From NCBI RefSeq assembly GCF_000005505.3, contig NC_016133.3, positions 35,612,737 to 35,676,736 on the forward strand: 64,000 nt of DNA, written 5' to 3'. Source of the stretch: Brachypodium distachyon (lineage: Eukaryota > Streptophyta > Magnoliopsida > Poales > Poaceae). Positions 22,905-39,373 of the stretch are shown here, in pieces (within the stretch, counting starts at the first letter, position 1; every line of letters begins with the position of its first letter). A program made the translations under genes and the position numbers. The notes under the pieces were generated by a model. The model did no database searches. It had not been told where the DNA came from and worked only from the letters and a program-made list of their open reading frames with translations.

Positions 22905-24160
22905 AAACATTACATCTACGAAAAATTGTCAGGTTATTTGATCCTAATTGACATGTCATTTACAACCACTCAATTGCCACACTTTTTGTCTGTAGCGACC
23001 AGGTTATTCCATCCTAGTTGCCATGATGTTCTACCATTGATCAATTGTCACATTTTCTGTCCCTAACAACCAGGTTATTTGATCATAATTGCCATATTGA
23101 TTATTATTGCTAGTTGCCACATTTTCCGTCCCTGACGACCAGGTTATTTGATACTACTTGCCATGACGTTTACCACGGTTCGATTTTCCGTCACTGGTGA
23201 CCTGGTTATTTGATCATAGTTGCCATGTCATTTAGAACCGTTCAATTGCCACATTTTTTGTCCCTAACGACCAAGTTATTCCATCCTAATTGCCATGACA
23301 TTTTACCATTCCTCAATTGCCACATTTTCTATCCCTAACAGACATGTTATTTGATCATAATTGTCATGTCGATTATTATTACTCAGCTGCCACATTTTTT
23401 GTTCCTAACAACCATGTTATTTGATCATAATTGCCATGTCCATTATTATTGCTCAGTTGCCACATTTTCCGTCCCTAGCGATCATGTTATTTGATACTAG
23501 TTGCCATGTCGGTTATCACTACTCGATTGCCACATTTTATGTTCCTAGCAACCGGCTATTTGATCATAGTTGCCATGTCATTTACAACCGCTAAATTGCC
23601 ACATTTTTTGTCTCCGGCTACCAGGTTATTCCATCCTAGTTGCCATGATGTGTTACCATTCCTCAATTGCCACATTTTATGTTCCTAATAGCCAGTTTAT
23701 TTGATCATATTTGCCATGTCGATTATTATTGTTAAGTTGACACATTTTTCTGTCCATAAGAATCAAGTTATTTGATCATAATTGTCATGTCGATTATTAT
23801 TGCTCAGTTGCCATATTTGTTGTCCCTGCCGACCAGACTATTTTATTCTAATTGACATGTCATTTATGACTGCTTAATTGCCACATTTCTTTGTCCCTAT
23901 CTACCCGGTTATTTGATCCTACTTGACATGTCATTTATCATTGATCAATTGTCATATTTTTGCCTCTAGCTACCAATTTATTTGAGCATATGGCCATGTT
24001 GTTTATCACTGCTCACGTGCTATTATATTTTCTCCTAATGATTAGGTTATTGATTCTAGTTTTTACAAAAAAAAATTACCACTGCAAGGTTGCCATATAT
24101 TTTTACCCCTAACATTAGCTGTTGCTCGTAGCGATCATTTTTATTTGAGTTACCATTTGC
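22905..24160. repeat. ~70-bp minisatellite, about 17 degenerate copies
   Basis: A landmark (AGGTTATTTGATC or AGGTTATTCCATCC) recurs at about 22932, 23001, 23072, 23141, 23203, 23273, 23343, 23413, 23483, 23552, 23623, 23693, 23765, 23834, 23906, 23974 and 24043. Spacing is 62-72, mostly 69-71. Each unit also has a TTGCCATGTCATTTA-like and an ATTGCCACATTTT-like half, so the unit is itself built of two GCCA-centred halves. The 70-base period is not a multiple of three and frames are broken, so it is non-coding. Copies decay towards the right end. Confidence 0.92.
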
Positions 24161-24629
24161 CACGTTATTTGCCCTGAGCGTCAGCTGCTGACGTGAAGAA
24201 GGTGGGATATACAAGCCTAAACTGTTGTTCTGTTATATTTTCAAAAAACAAACATGAACTAAGCATCCGATACCCACTCCATCAAAACAAGGCACAAGTG
24301 TGGTACAACCAGAAAAAAGTGAAGGACGTGACAACGACGGGGCAACGGGAGCTGCTTGGGCCGTGTCAGGCCCAATTGCTTGCGTGCTTGGGCTGTGGCT
24401 GAGGCGTCGCTGGGGAGCGAGCGCACAGGAGCAGGTGCGCAGAGCGAGCGAGCGGGGCGTTCATTGGCGCCGCTGTATCGAGTTAGGTGGGAAACGCTGC
24501 TGCGTAGTACAGTCCATGATTAAAATGATTTTTGTGTAAACTAAAAATCAACTGGTTACATGTGACTGGCACCTCTTAAACGAGCACAACGTAGGAGAAA
24601 TTTAGGAATGAGAAAATTTAGACCCCAAA
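24161..24629. other. spacer with a GC-rich patch, no gene
   Basis: 24340-24510 is GC-rich and resembles promoter or leader DNA (GAGCGAGCGAGC run), but no coding domain is visible. It may belong with the GC-rich block at 21.8 kb as parts of one repeat-bearing transposon; this is speculation. Confidence 0.35.
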
Positions 24630-24889
24630 TCTTCTATATCTAAAGTAGTAGAACCTCACTACTTAACTTCTCTCAACATGGAAGCATGCTATGTTCTCAC
24701 ATCATTAATTTGTTCACACTTTTGTTGGGAACTCATATTTTTCATATGCATGCATGCTGCTTCCCTCATGCCACTTTAGTGAAAAATACATTATACAATT
24801 CTGTTATATGTTTTCAGTTTTGGATAATCTTTTGTTGCTACTCAATTTAACAAAAAATGTCCGCAACAACGTGCGGGGAATCATCTAGT
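24630..24889 (+). mobile_element. small non-autonomous Helitron-like element, about 260 bp
   Basis: The candidate 5' end is TCTTCTATATCTAAAGTAG, preceded by A. The 3' end is CTAGT (24885-24889), preceded by a short hairpin, CCGCA (24861-24865) pairing with TGCGG (24872-24876), eight bases upstream. TC start, 3' hairpin and CTRRT end are the Helitron signature, and the CCGCAACAACGTGCGG hairpin is typical of grass copies. The base after CTAGT is A rather than the expected T, which weakens the call. No helicase is encoded. Confidence 0.6.
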
Positions 24890-25699
24890 ATTAAGAAACA
24901 GAAGGCACAACTATGATTTCACGGGTCACCCCCTTGGTCTAAAAAGATGTTGATAATGGCTTCCCATACCTCAAATTTCTTTCGTTCCGACGAGTTCTCA
25001 TTGTCCATGACATATGGTCCGTTCGTGTGCCGGATTACTTCATGATGCATCCCAGACCCATATGGTTGGGGGCTTGGAGCTAATCTCATGGGGTCACAAA
25101 ATCCTATCCCCCGCCAAGACATAGAAGCAATTTTCTCTCCTTCTCTTGTCGTGCCTACAATTTTCTATTTCTTCTCGTCTACCATGTCACGTGTGATATA
25201 TATCGTGCCCCTTTAGTTGACCCATCTACACCAACCTATTTCTTGGTTCCTTTTGTAAATATCATTGGTCTTGAGATTGCTGATCGAATTTACCGCTTGG
25301 TCATGGTTGCTTGGTTCTTAGTTGAACAAGAGCCGGGTGATCCGTAAAAGAAGACTGTGGAAAGCTCATACAGCAGAAGATGCAGCAAGTTGAATCAAAT
25401 TCGAATCCATAACCTGAACATAGCTTTAGCCCGTAGCAAACTAATATGCATTCCGATGGAGGGTTAACAAAACCCGAGACAGAGAGGGAAAAAAGAAGAA
25501 GAAGAGAACAACACTAGTCATTACAGCCGACCGATCGTAGCATAAAAATGGAGGCAATCTAGCTTACATCCAGCTACTGCAAAGATACTCAACTAATTTC
25601 AGTTCAGGCACAAAACTAATTCTGAATCAATCTATTCCGGTCACGAATTAAACACATGTAAAGTTGAGACATCGGAGGAGAAGGGGAAGTGGTCTTCAG
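24890..25699. other. intergenic DNA, no supported gene
   Basis: A 67-codon minus-strand frame (25122-24919) ending in FEVWEAIINIFLDQGGDP looks protein-like but matches no family I know and has no neighbours to extend it. The rest is AT-rich without structure. Confidence 0.4.
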
Positions 25700-27010
25700 A
25701 TGAATCTAGGACGGCGCCGTCACCAGCGGCCTGGGAGAGGCGATAAATTATGAGCGCGGGCTTCTTGTCATCGTCTTCGTCGCCAACTTCAGAATCCGAT
25801 AGCGAGATGCGGGATCAATTCACTGAATTGGGGATAATATACGAAGGAGGGCAGCGAGAGCACGGAGCTCGTGGCGGCAGATGGCAGCAGTAAACCCCCA
25901 AGACCATGTGGCACTAGTGTATTTTTTTAAAAAAAAACACTAGTTCGAGCATGAGAAGAAGTGATTTTTTCTTAAGAAAAACTAGAGATAATCTCCTCTA
26001 ATTTCTCACTAGCACCAAACAATCATTTGAGATTTATAGCGTTCTTCAATTTTGAGTGGATAAGATTCTTGAAAACACTAAAAGCACTAATGCCAAACAA
26101 GGCCTAACATAACTACTTGAGCAGCAAGCAGAGTTGGGGATGGAGATGCTAACAGAGCTTGTGGCGGCGGATCCCTAATTTGAGCATCGGAAATGCTTCA
26201 CGTGCGATCAAATTTTACAATTTTGACATGATGCAGGTCAAGCAATTGGCAATATGCCATGCCGCACAAAGCGCAGGGCAGTTTGTGGCTCTGTGCGTAA
26301 GATTGTACTCCCTCGCTCTCATAATTCTTGTTTCAAATTTGTCTAAATATGAATGTATCTATTTAAAAGACATATAGATACATATAATATTTTTATGGAA
26401 GGTACGAGTACAATTTTGTTTCAAATCGCAATACTGATGCGAGCACCGAGCGGTCGGCGGGTGCGCAGACGTTGTTTTGTCCTCGATGTTTGGGCTGGAC
26501 CTATGAGTTCAACTGGTTTGACTAAGCTTTGGTCTGAACCCAAACGGCACTGGTCCAGTCCTCTTTTGTGGTCGATCCGCCCCAGTCCAATCATTTCTCT
26601 TCTCAACACATTTGGATCGAACCTGGTAGAACTCGTTTCAATTGCCACACCACGAGATTCAAACGAAACCACATGATGGACACCTCTGTCTAGAACATGC
26701 TGCGCAAGCTGAGTTCCTATCGTTCACGATACATCCCAAACCCAACTATGTGCTAGCTAAGTCTAAGGATGGCATCTTCATCTTCAGTCACTGTCCTAGC
26801 CTTTCTCTCGTCATTTAGACATACGATTATTCCATACATTTCCCAATTATCTTGCCTAGCATGACTTGTGTGTGGTATATATTTTGCCACTCGAATGCAT
26901 TCTTCCCACCCACCGAAAAAGCCGCATGGGCCATGGTATACTCTCCATACTATCTCGCCGGTCAAAGCGATAGGGTCTGCTTGGTTTAGCGTCCATGCAT
27001 GCCCTGCCAA
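25700..27010 (+). repeat. upstream copy of a diverged direct duplication (interrupted)
   Basis: Two blocks correspond to the copy just before the CDC7 gene: 25735-25840 matches about 28195-28305, and 26440-27000 matches about 28350-28880. Shared strings include AAGCTTTGGTCTGAACCCAAA, TTCACGATACATCCCAAACCC and GGGCCATGGTATACTCTCCATA (given here as short excerpts of longer matches). Between the blocks this copy has about 560 extra bases that include a Stowaway-like piece. A small internal repeat (GGAGCTCGTGGCGGCAGAT near 25864 and AGAGCTTGTGGCGGCGGAT near 26154) flanks that extra sequence. Confidence 0.8.
26308..26395. mobile_element. Stowaway-like MITE remnant
   Basis: Starts CTCCCTCGCTCTCATAATTC after a TA and contains the typical core AAATATGAATGTATCTA and TAGATACATATAATATTT. 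The right inverted repeat is lost, so it is a fragment. Confidence 0.55.
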
Positions 27011-27297
27011 TATTAGGTGTGCCACGCTTCGAGGGCCACTTTTTGGTTGGGAGCCTGCATGTTGTCGAGCCTCCGCAATGTCCCAACAAATGCGCCCGTG
27101 TTAGTTGGTTTTTGCGCCCACACGCGGGCGAGACGCGGGTGGAAAGATCATCTACCAAATCGTGAGCGAGCCAAGGCTTCGACGTGGTGGGCTGGGGTAG
27201 AATCCAAACATACCGATAGCGACAGGCTGGAGGAACCTTATGCCAGTCCCTTGTGTACTTTATCCCCTTCCACCAGCCTTAGGCCACCGCTAAGCAG

Positions 27298-27975
27298 TAG
27301 GGGTGGGCATAAAACCCGAAGAATTGAAACCGATGACCGAAGAACAAAAACCGAGGCGATTGGAACGAAACCGATGAACCGATTAAATTTTCGGTCAGCA
27401 AACCTATAGAACCGAAGTTTCTTCGGTTAATTCGGTTACTACCCTCGGTTAACCGAAAAAACCCGAAGAACCGAATATTCAAACCATCACAAGAAATAGT
27501 GGTGCGTCCTCAGCCTAACTCCCAAAACGTCCTCCTCCCTCCCTCCAAGACCAGCCCATAAAGAAAAACGATGCTCCCGAATCTCATCGATCTGCTTGCG
27601 CCTAACCCCGACCCTCAGCACTCACCCGGTTCCCAGCTCAACTCTAGCCGCCCGGCGCCGGCTGCCATACCGGCGCGGCATGGCAGTGCCGCCGGCCGCC
27701 ACACCCTGCTCTCGTCCTGGGATCTCCGGCTTTCCTCCATCTCTGAACCCCGCCTTAACTTCCCTACACGAGGACTAGCTCCCGGTACGGCGAGTTTTCT
27801 TCACAATATGGTTTCTCGTGTGCTGCTTGTAATTGATTCGGTTTTGTTTGGTTATAACCGAGAACCAAACCGAATTTTCGGTTCTAAAATATTTTGGTTC
27901 TCATTTTGTCCAAGAACCGATCGGTCATGATTTCTAAAGAACCGAAATATGGCAAAACCTGAAGAACCGAACGGA
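27298..27975. mobile_element. 678-bp hAT-like non-autonomous element with 8-bp duplication
   Basis: CTAAGCAG occurs at 27290-27297 and 27976-27983, exactly flanking the segment. The left end TAGGGGTGGGCATAAAACCC is the common plant hAT-type terminus, and both subterminal regions are dense in AACCGAAGAACCG motifs in opposite senses. The extreme right end (ACCGAACGGA) does not mirror the left end well, so the terminal inverted repeat is poor. The middle (27490-27830) is GC-rich unrelated sequence, possibly captured. Confidence 0.65.
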
Positions 27976-28149
27976 CTAAGCAGGACCACTCCATGGCCGC
28001 CGCCGCGTTTCCTGAGTCGGTCGAATACCTTCGCTCTGATACCTTGCGGTGGCAGAAATTTTTGGATCCATCACTTTGATACGGGTAAAGTATACATATA
28101 AACATACATAGAGTGGGCCAATGGGCCACACCAACAGACATACTCACAC

Positions 28150-28890
28150 GAATTTGGCCCATGGATCTCGCGTGGCGCCGGTGATGGCTGCCTAGCTGGA
28201 AAGGGATGAATTGTGAGCGCAAATTTTGCATCATGGTCGTCGTATCCAACTCGAGAAACCGATAGGTTTGAGACACAGGATCGCTTCACCGAATTGGGCT
28301 GGGCGACGGCACAGATCCGTAGTGCCACTACCATCTAGTCGGAGGGCGGGCGGAGCTTGTTTTCGTCCGACGAGATGTGTCAGGCCTGTAGATTCAACTG
28401 TTTTGACCAAGCTTTGGTCTGAACCCAAACCACACTTATCCAACACACTTTTGTGCAAAATCTGCCCCAGTCCAGATCGTTTTTCTTTTCACCCGCCTTG
28501 GATTCAAGATCCCCGCAGGATCCAAACAAATCGGCATGACTGAACGGTCTTACTGGTGGAACATGCAGCCCACAATGACTTCCTATTGTTCACGATACAT
28601 CCCAAACCCAAATTTGGTTCTGTACTAGTAAGTCTAAAGCGCGGCATCCTCACCTTCAGTCAATATCTTTGCCATCTCCCATCATCTAAATATACTGATT
28701 CTCTACATTTTCTAGTTCTCTTGCTAGCAAGCATGGCTTGTGTGTGTAACTATATATCTTGCCCTTCGAATTCATTGTCAACACCAACCGAAAACCCCAC
28801 ATGGGCCATGGTATACTCTCCATAATATCTTGTCCTTCATCAAAGTTATAGGGGATCCCCAAGTTATAGAGATAGTTTGTTTAGTTGGTA
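28150..28890 (+). repeat. downstream copy of the direct duplication, forming the CDC7 upstream region
   Basis: This is the partner of the copy at 25700-27010, in the same orientation and without the 560-base interruption. It ends about 400 bases before the CDC7 start codon. The copies differ by many substitutions and small indels, so the event is old. The hAT-like element lies between the copies. Confidence 0.8.
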
Positions 28891-29020
28891 GAGCATGTGC
28901 AGTTTTTTTTTTCTCTCTTTCGAGGAAAGCACGTGCAGCCATCATGCACATGTGTACACTTGCTGGCTGCGTGGGCCGTAGCCGTTACAGGCCCAGGCCC
29001 GAGAAGGGGAAAAAAAACGA

Positions 29021-29097
29021 GCGGGAAACGTCACGCGCTCGCGCCGCACCAGAAACATCGCTGCCCAAAATTCCACTCGCCAACAAAAATTTCCCGC
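29021..29097. promoter_or_regulatory. two E2F-type sites upstream of the CDC7 gene
   Basis: GCGGGAAA at 29021-29028 (TTTCCCGC on the minus strand) and TTTCCCGC at 29090-29097 both match the plant E2F consensus TTTSSCGS exactly. They lie 280 and 210 bases before the ATG. E2F sites are typical of genes switched on at G1/S, which agrees with a replication-initiation kinase. Confidence 0.65.
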
Positions 29098-29300
29098 CTC
29101 CGGTCCGGACCCAATCCGCAAGAACGACCAACCCCGGGGGCCTAATCGCAAAACCCTCCGCTCTTCCTCCCTCTTCACCAGCAGAGCACCATTCGAAGCG
29201 AAGCCAGGTTCCCACCCAAACCCTACGGGAAATCGAGGCCCATGCCTTCCTCTTGCGGATCTTGCTAGAGCAGCAGATCCCGAACGCCTCGCCCTCTACG

Positions 29301-34820
<5,520 letters not shown>

Positions 34821-36105
34821 CCTCTGTAAGCTGATACCGTCATAGTGATAACCAGGCCTGTGCCAATAGCCTGACATGTTATTTTTTGTTGTAAATGCTG
34901 TACTTAAAGATATAATCAGCGATGACTGAAAAAAAGAAAGATATAATCAGCGATGTGCTGATGCTCGTTTGTGTTGACAAGGTTGGTATAAAGTAATCGT
35001 TGTATTTATGCATGATAAAGCTCTGTTTTGCCGCATGTTCCAAGGGTAGATATAACGGCATGTATTGAAATTTTCTTACTCATTATTCAGAGTTGTAAGA
35101 ACGGAGACCGTTTTGCCGCATGATCTTTGGCAGGAATTTAGGGGTGAGTGGTTTTATCAGACGGCGGTCGTTTTTGCGTAACTCAAAGCTGCAAGCCTGC
35201 AACTGATGCTCCCCAGGCGAAAATCTTATTTTTGTATTTTCTGAACGTTAAAGTTGAAAGAAAAATTTACATGAGAATTTGTTCGTGGTACCTGCATGGA
35301 AAAGTGTAATTTCCGAGTTAAGCGTTGGCCGCTAGAGCACTTGCACCTGACCTGAGGACAAACAAATTGTGCTGCTAAGCCCTCCGGAAGGTGTACGTGG
35401 ACCGTCATCTGATCATAAAAAAACTTGTCCAGTTTCGTGGGTCAGCATCGATCATCTACTCACATTTAGAGGCCATGGCTTACTCCGTCCATTTCCCACC
35501 TACGTGTCCAGCAACGCCGTCGCAAATCCGCATCGCATCATCCTCTCATCTTCTTCTTATCCAAGGCACGCTAACCCCACACGAAACCACTTGTCCACTT
35601 CTTCACCCGGTCAAAAACTCTCCAAGATTCCACCGCTCACTCGAAGCTGTCCAACATCAAATCAAATCGACTACTGATAAGATAAGTACAAGAACTTCTG
35701 TTCTGGCTAACAGAGGTTTTCAGTTTAAATTCTGAAGAAACTGAATTTTTGAAATAAAACTACCTGAACATGGACCACGCATTTGTTACAAATACTAGAT
35801 TGAAATAGGTTGAATTTGATCTTCGGTGCAATTTACTCTCGTTTTATCGTGTTGGTTTTTTTTCCTGTGAAATTTGTGTGTTCCAAACAGGTCTGAAGAA
35901 TATCACAATGGACTCAAACCCGCTAACCCGCCCAGTCTAGCAGAGCTCCTTCACAAACAAGGTAAAGCTTGCCGTGGAGAAAAAAAACTCGAGCACCAAC
36001 CAACCAAACGAGAGCAAGCAAGCGACCGGGGAGTGAGCCGAGCCGACGAAGCTTCTGGGCCACGCCGCCACAAAAGGCAACGCAAACCCCTCCCCCCTCG
36101 CCTCC
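34821..36105. other. intergenic region between CDC7 and MSRA
   Basis: The first 200 bases are CDC7 3' UTR. The rest has only short frames without family features. A GC-rich stretch from about 36000 is the leader of the MSRA gene. No repeat with defined ends was found. Confidence 0.5.
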
Positions 36106-37869
36106 ATGCCTCCCCTCGTTCCCCTTCACCTCCTCCCCTCACCCGCCTCCCTCTCCTCCTCCTCGCTCCGCCTCGGCGTCAGCGCCCTCTCCTCGTCGCA
36201 CCGCCGCTTCCTCGCCCCGACCGCACCGGGCACCGCCAGCGCCAGCCGGGGCCTCGCAGCGATGAGCTGGCTGGGGAAGCTAGGTCTAGGTGGCGGGGGC
36301 AGCCCGCGGGCGTCGGACGCAGCGGCGGCGGCGCTGGCGCAGGGGCCCGACGAGGACCGTCCGGCGGCGCCCGGGAACGAGTTCGCGCAGTTCGGGGCCG
36401 GGTGCTTCTGGGGCGTGGAGCTGGTGTTCCAGCGCGTGCCCGGGGTGACCCGCACGGAGGTGGGCTACAGCCAGGGCGCCGTCCACGACCCGGCCTACGA
36501 GGACGTCTGCACCGGCGCCACGGGCCACAACGAGGTCGTCCGCGTCCAGTACGACCCTGCCGCCTGCAAGTACGACGACCTCCTCGACACCTTCTGGACC
36601 AAACATGACCCGACCACGCCCAATCGCCAGGTCCGTCCGCCATAAGATAACACTATCTGCCTTCTTGGGGATTCGGGAAATTTGTCGGAATCGGGGAAAT
36701 TTTGATGTGATAAGTTCTGGAGAATTTTTTGGGGAAATTGCCGATTCAGCAGTAGAACAGAGATAATTTGTTGCGAAATTAAGAGTAGGAACAAATAGGA
36801 AAAGATTCGTTGCCTGAGACATTTAGATTCTTGGGGGAAAGCCCCATCCATGTAGTTAACCACTCGGCCAAAGCAACGCTTCTGTTCTTCCTTGCATCTG
36901 AACCCCACAGAGGAAAAGGTCAGTACTGCAGCTTCGTAGTTGGGAGTACTATCTGTCGTGTACGGTGCAAAACGCACTATTCAAGCAACTTCGGATAGGA
37001 GTACCAGTGCACCTGTGAGCAACATGGCTGGAGAGTGTTACCCTGGAACACGTGATGCCCATCACCTGTGAGGCTGTGGCCACTGCGATTACACCAGGTC
37101 TGATGGCGTAGCACAAATAGTGTCCAACACTAGTTTTGGTAGCAACTGCCTAATCCTAAACCAACCTTCAGTAGTCCTAAACCTGACCTTCAGCAATCAC
37201 TACTTCAGGTACGATGTTTTGGTAGCAACATTTTCTGGTATGTGCTAAGTTAGTGGTGTTAATCTTGAATTTGAGCCTGAGGTGCAGCATCCACTTCTGC
37301 AGTGGTCTCCTCGAAATATTAGGCTGTTGTTGACCTGACACCTTGACTGAGAGTACACTATATTTCCTGATGTCATAATATTTCGTCCAACTGGCTCACA
37401 GCCTTTTGAATTAAATACGACTCTAGATAAGCTTCTCAGTCTCATATGTGTAATTTGAATCTCCATACAACATTCAGCAGCTCTTCAAACTTGTTTCTTG
37501 ACAACAACCTAGTTCTTTCAATTGTTTTGCGCATGATAACCCTTTAGTTTCGTTCCATCTTCTGGAGGTTCAGCACTTGCGTTTCTGATCGCAGACATTA
37601 TGAACTCCAATATGCAGGGCAACGACGTCGGGAGCCAATACAGGTCTGGGATCTACTATTACACCCCGGAGCAGGAGAAGACGGCACGGGAGTCCCTGGA
37701 GCGGCAACAGAAGGTTCTGAACCGGAAGATTGTCACTGAAATCCTCCCAGCGAAGAAGTTCTACAGGGCGGAGGAGTACCACCAACAGTACCTGGAGAAG
37801 GGCGGTCGCTTTGGGTTCAAGCAGTCTGCAGACAAGGGCTGCAACGATCCCATCCGCTGCTATGGATGA
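36106..37869 (+). CDS. MSRA4: peptide methionine sulfoxide reductase A, plastid type
   Basis: Two exons, 36106-36630 and 37618-37869, give 258 residues. The first ~55 are rich in Ser, Arg and Ala and lack acidic residues, as in a chloroplast transit peptide. The catalytic motif GCFWG puts the active cysteine at about 100, followed by [15 protein letters not shown] and [12 protein letters not shown]. The second exon has [16 protein letters not shown] and the C-terminal cysteines in [10 protein letters not shown] (about 250 and 256), which resolve the disulfide. The enzyme reduces methionine-S-sulfoxide in proteins with thioredoxin as donor and protects plastids from oxidative damage. The length agrees with grass MSRA4 as I recall it. 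The ~1-kb intron contains no recognised element. The frame is intact. Confidence 0.95.
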
Positions 37870-38423
37870 AAGCACAAAATAAGCAACATAAGAGAGTCGA
37901 GAGTGCTGCCTGAATAAGGATGGATCACAGCTGAATTTTAGTACTCCGTACTATTTTACATGTAAGCATATATAAGAGAGCTATTTCTATTGTACCTACT
38001 GCCTAGTGATGAAAACCATCGAACTTGATGAATTGTGTAGACAACAACTTAGCAGGCTTGGAACATGATATAATCCGTTTCATTGTGGTTACGAATATTA
38101 CATTATCTATTTAATTGGTTCAGGCTTGGAACATGATATAATCCGTTTCATTGTGGTTACGAATATTACATTATCTATTTAATTGGTTATGAGTATTGAG
38201 TTGCATGCACCGAAGAGTAATTCCCTTATAATTCAACAATTAGAATCCTTATGGACGTGATCCAATTGTCAGTGTTTTAATACTCCGTGTGATAATATCT
38301 ATTCTACCGGTGCACTAAAAGTTTAATCTGATGCAAAAAAAACACTTTAACTCACTTGCACATCGACAATGAGAATACTTTTGCTTATAAAGGTAATGCA
38401 ATCCAATTGTCGGTGTTTTAGTG
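37870..38423. other. MSRA 3' UTR and intergenic DNA with a perfect 68-bp duplication
   Basis: AT-rich, no gene. See the repeat at 38053-38188. Confidence 0.6.
38053..38188. repeat. perfect 68-bp tandem duplication
   Basis: The unit starting CAGGCTTGGAACATGATATA at 38053-38120 is repeated without a difference at 38121-38188. It lies about 185 bases after the MSRA stop codon, possibly in or just past the 3' UTR. Lack of divergence suggests a very recent event or an assembly artefact. Confidence 0.93.
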
Positions 38424-38527
38424 ATCCCTCATATCCATGTTGACTCAAATTTGCCCAAATATGAATGTATCTGTCTAAAAGACTAGATACATGTAATATT
38501 TCGACAACAAATATGGATCAGAGGGAT
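38424..38527. mobile_element. Stowaway-like MITE, about 104 bp
   Basis: Begins ATCCCTCATATCCATGTTGA and ends ATATGGATCAGAGGGAT, an imperfect inverted pair, with the usual core AAATATGAATGTATCTG and TAGATACATGTAATATTTCG. Confidence 0.65.
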
Positions 38528-38613
38528 TGATAAATATTGATTCTAACGAAGCACAGATAACATGTCATCGTCACCAACAATGCTAATATGATAGAAATTT
38601 CAAATTTTAGTTA

Positions 38614-38710
38614 CTCCCTCCGATCCATATTAGTTGTCAAAATATTACATGTATTAGACGCTTTTTATGCATAGATATATCTAAAGACAATTAATATTGA
38701 TTAGAGGGAG
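38614..38710. mobile_element. Stowaway MITE, 97 bp, TA duplication
   Basis: Starts CTCCCTCCGATCCATATTAG and ends ATTAATATTGATTAGAGGGAG, flanked by TA at 38612-38613 and 38711-38712. Confidence 0.8.
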
Positions 38711-39113
38711 TAGAACTTTTTGGACCACCAATTCATCATACCCTAAGGCATTGCTTGGATGTAGGTATTGAAGAGAGGAATTGAATTGAGATGGGAATGC
38801 CAAATCTGTGTGGTATTGGAATTGGCCTCCAAAATTATTGTTTGGATGTGCATGGTATTGGTTGTTGGAATCAGATGGTGGGATCCAATTCCAAATCATG
38901 TTTGGATGTACAAACTATGGAATTGGCAATTTTGTTGAGTTTGGACAGTGTACTATTGTCTACATGTATGAAAAAGAATTGTGTGTATACTAAATGTTTA
39001 TATATTAATCATCACACAGAACAACATAAAGTATTTTGAAAAAGCTTATTTCAAGGACATAATTATGAAGATCTTGAAAAAAACATGCAAAACATGACAG
39101 CAATATTTCAGGG

Positions 39114-39330
39114 CATCGAGATTCTCTTGCACATATATAGCACAACTGAACATTACAGGTCATTGAGATTCTCTTGCACATATATAGCAGAACTGGACAT
39201 TACATGAGTGCCAAGATACATAAATAGTTTAGATCATGAGTATTCTCTTGCACACAGGACAGCACTTAAGTAGCAAAATACACAAATAGTTCAGATCATG
39301 GAGATTCTCTTGACACATAAATAACAAAAT
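39114..39330. repeat. degenerate 47-60-bp tandem repeat
   Basis: Two close copies start at 39114 and 39161 (GAGATTCTCTTGCACATATA), and two looser ones follow near 39235 and 39297 (ATTCTCTTG). All lie within the Harbinger-like element. Confidence 0.65.
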
Positions 39331-39373
39331 ATAGTAGTTCAAATCATGGAGAGCTCCATCATGAAAGCAACCA

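Noticed and set aside
22905..24160. CRISPR-like array
   Set aside because: Units are 70 bases of continuous degenerate repeat without unique spacers of constant length, in a plant nuclear context with no cas genes.
24919..25122. 67-codon minus frame ending FLDQGGDP
   Set aside because: Too short, no family, no extension across plausible splice sites; could be a relic but cannot be supported.
28740..29300. N-terminal extension of the CDC7 frame upstream of 29301
   Set aside because: The frame is open by chance through the promoter, including the E2F sites and duplicated DNA; the first ATG with coding character is at 29301.
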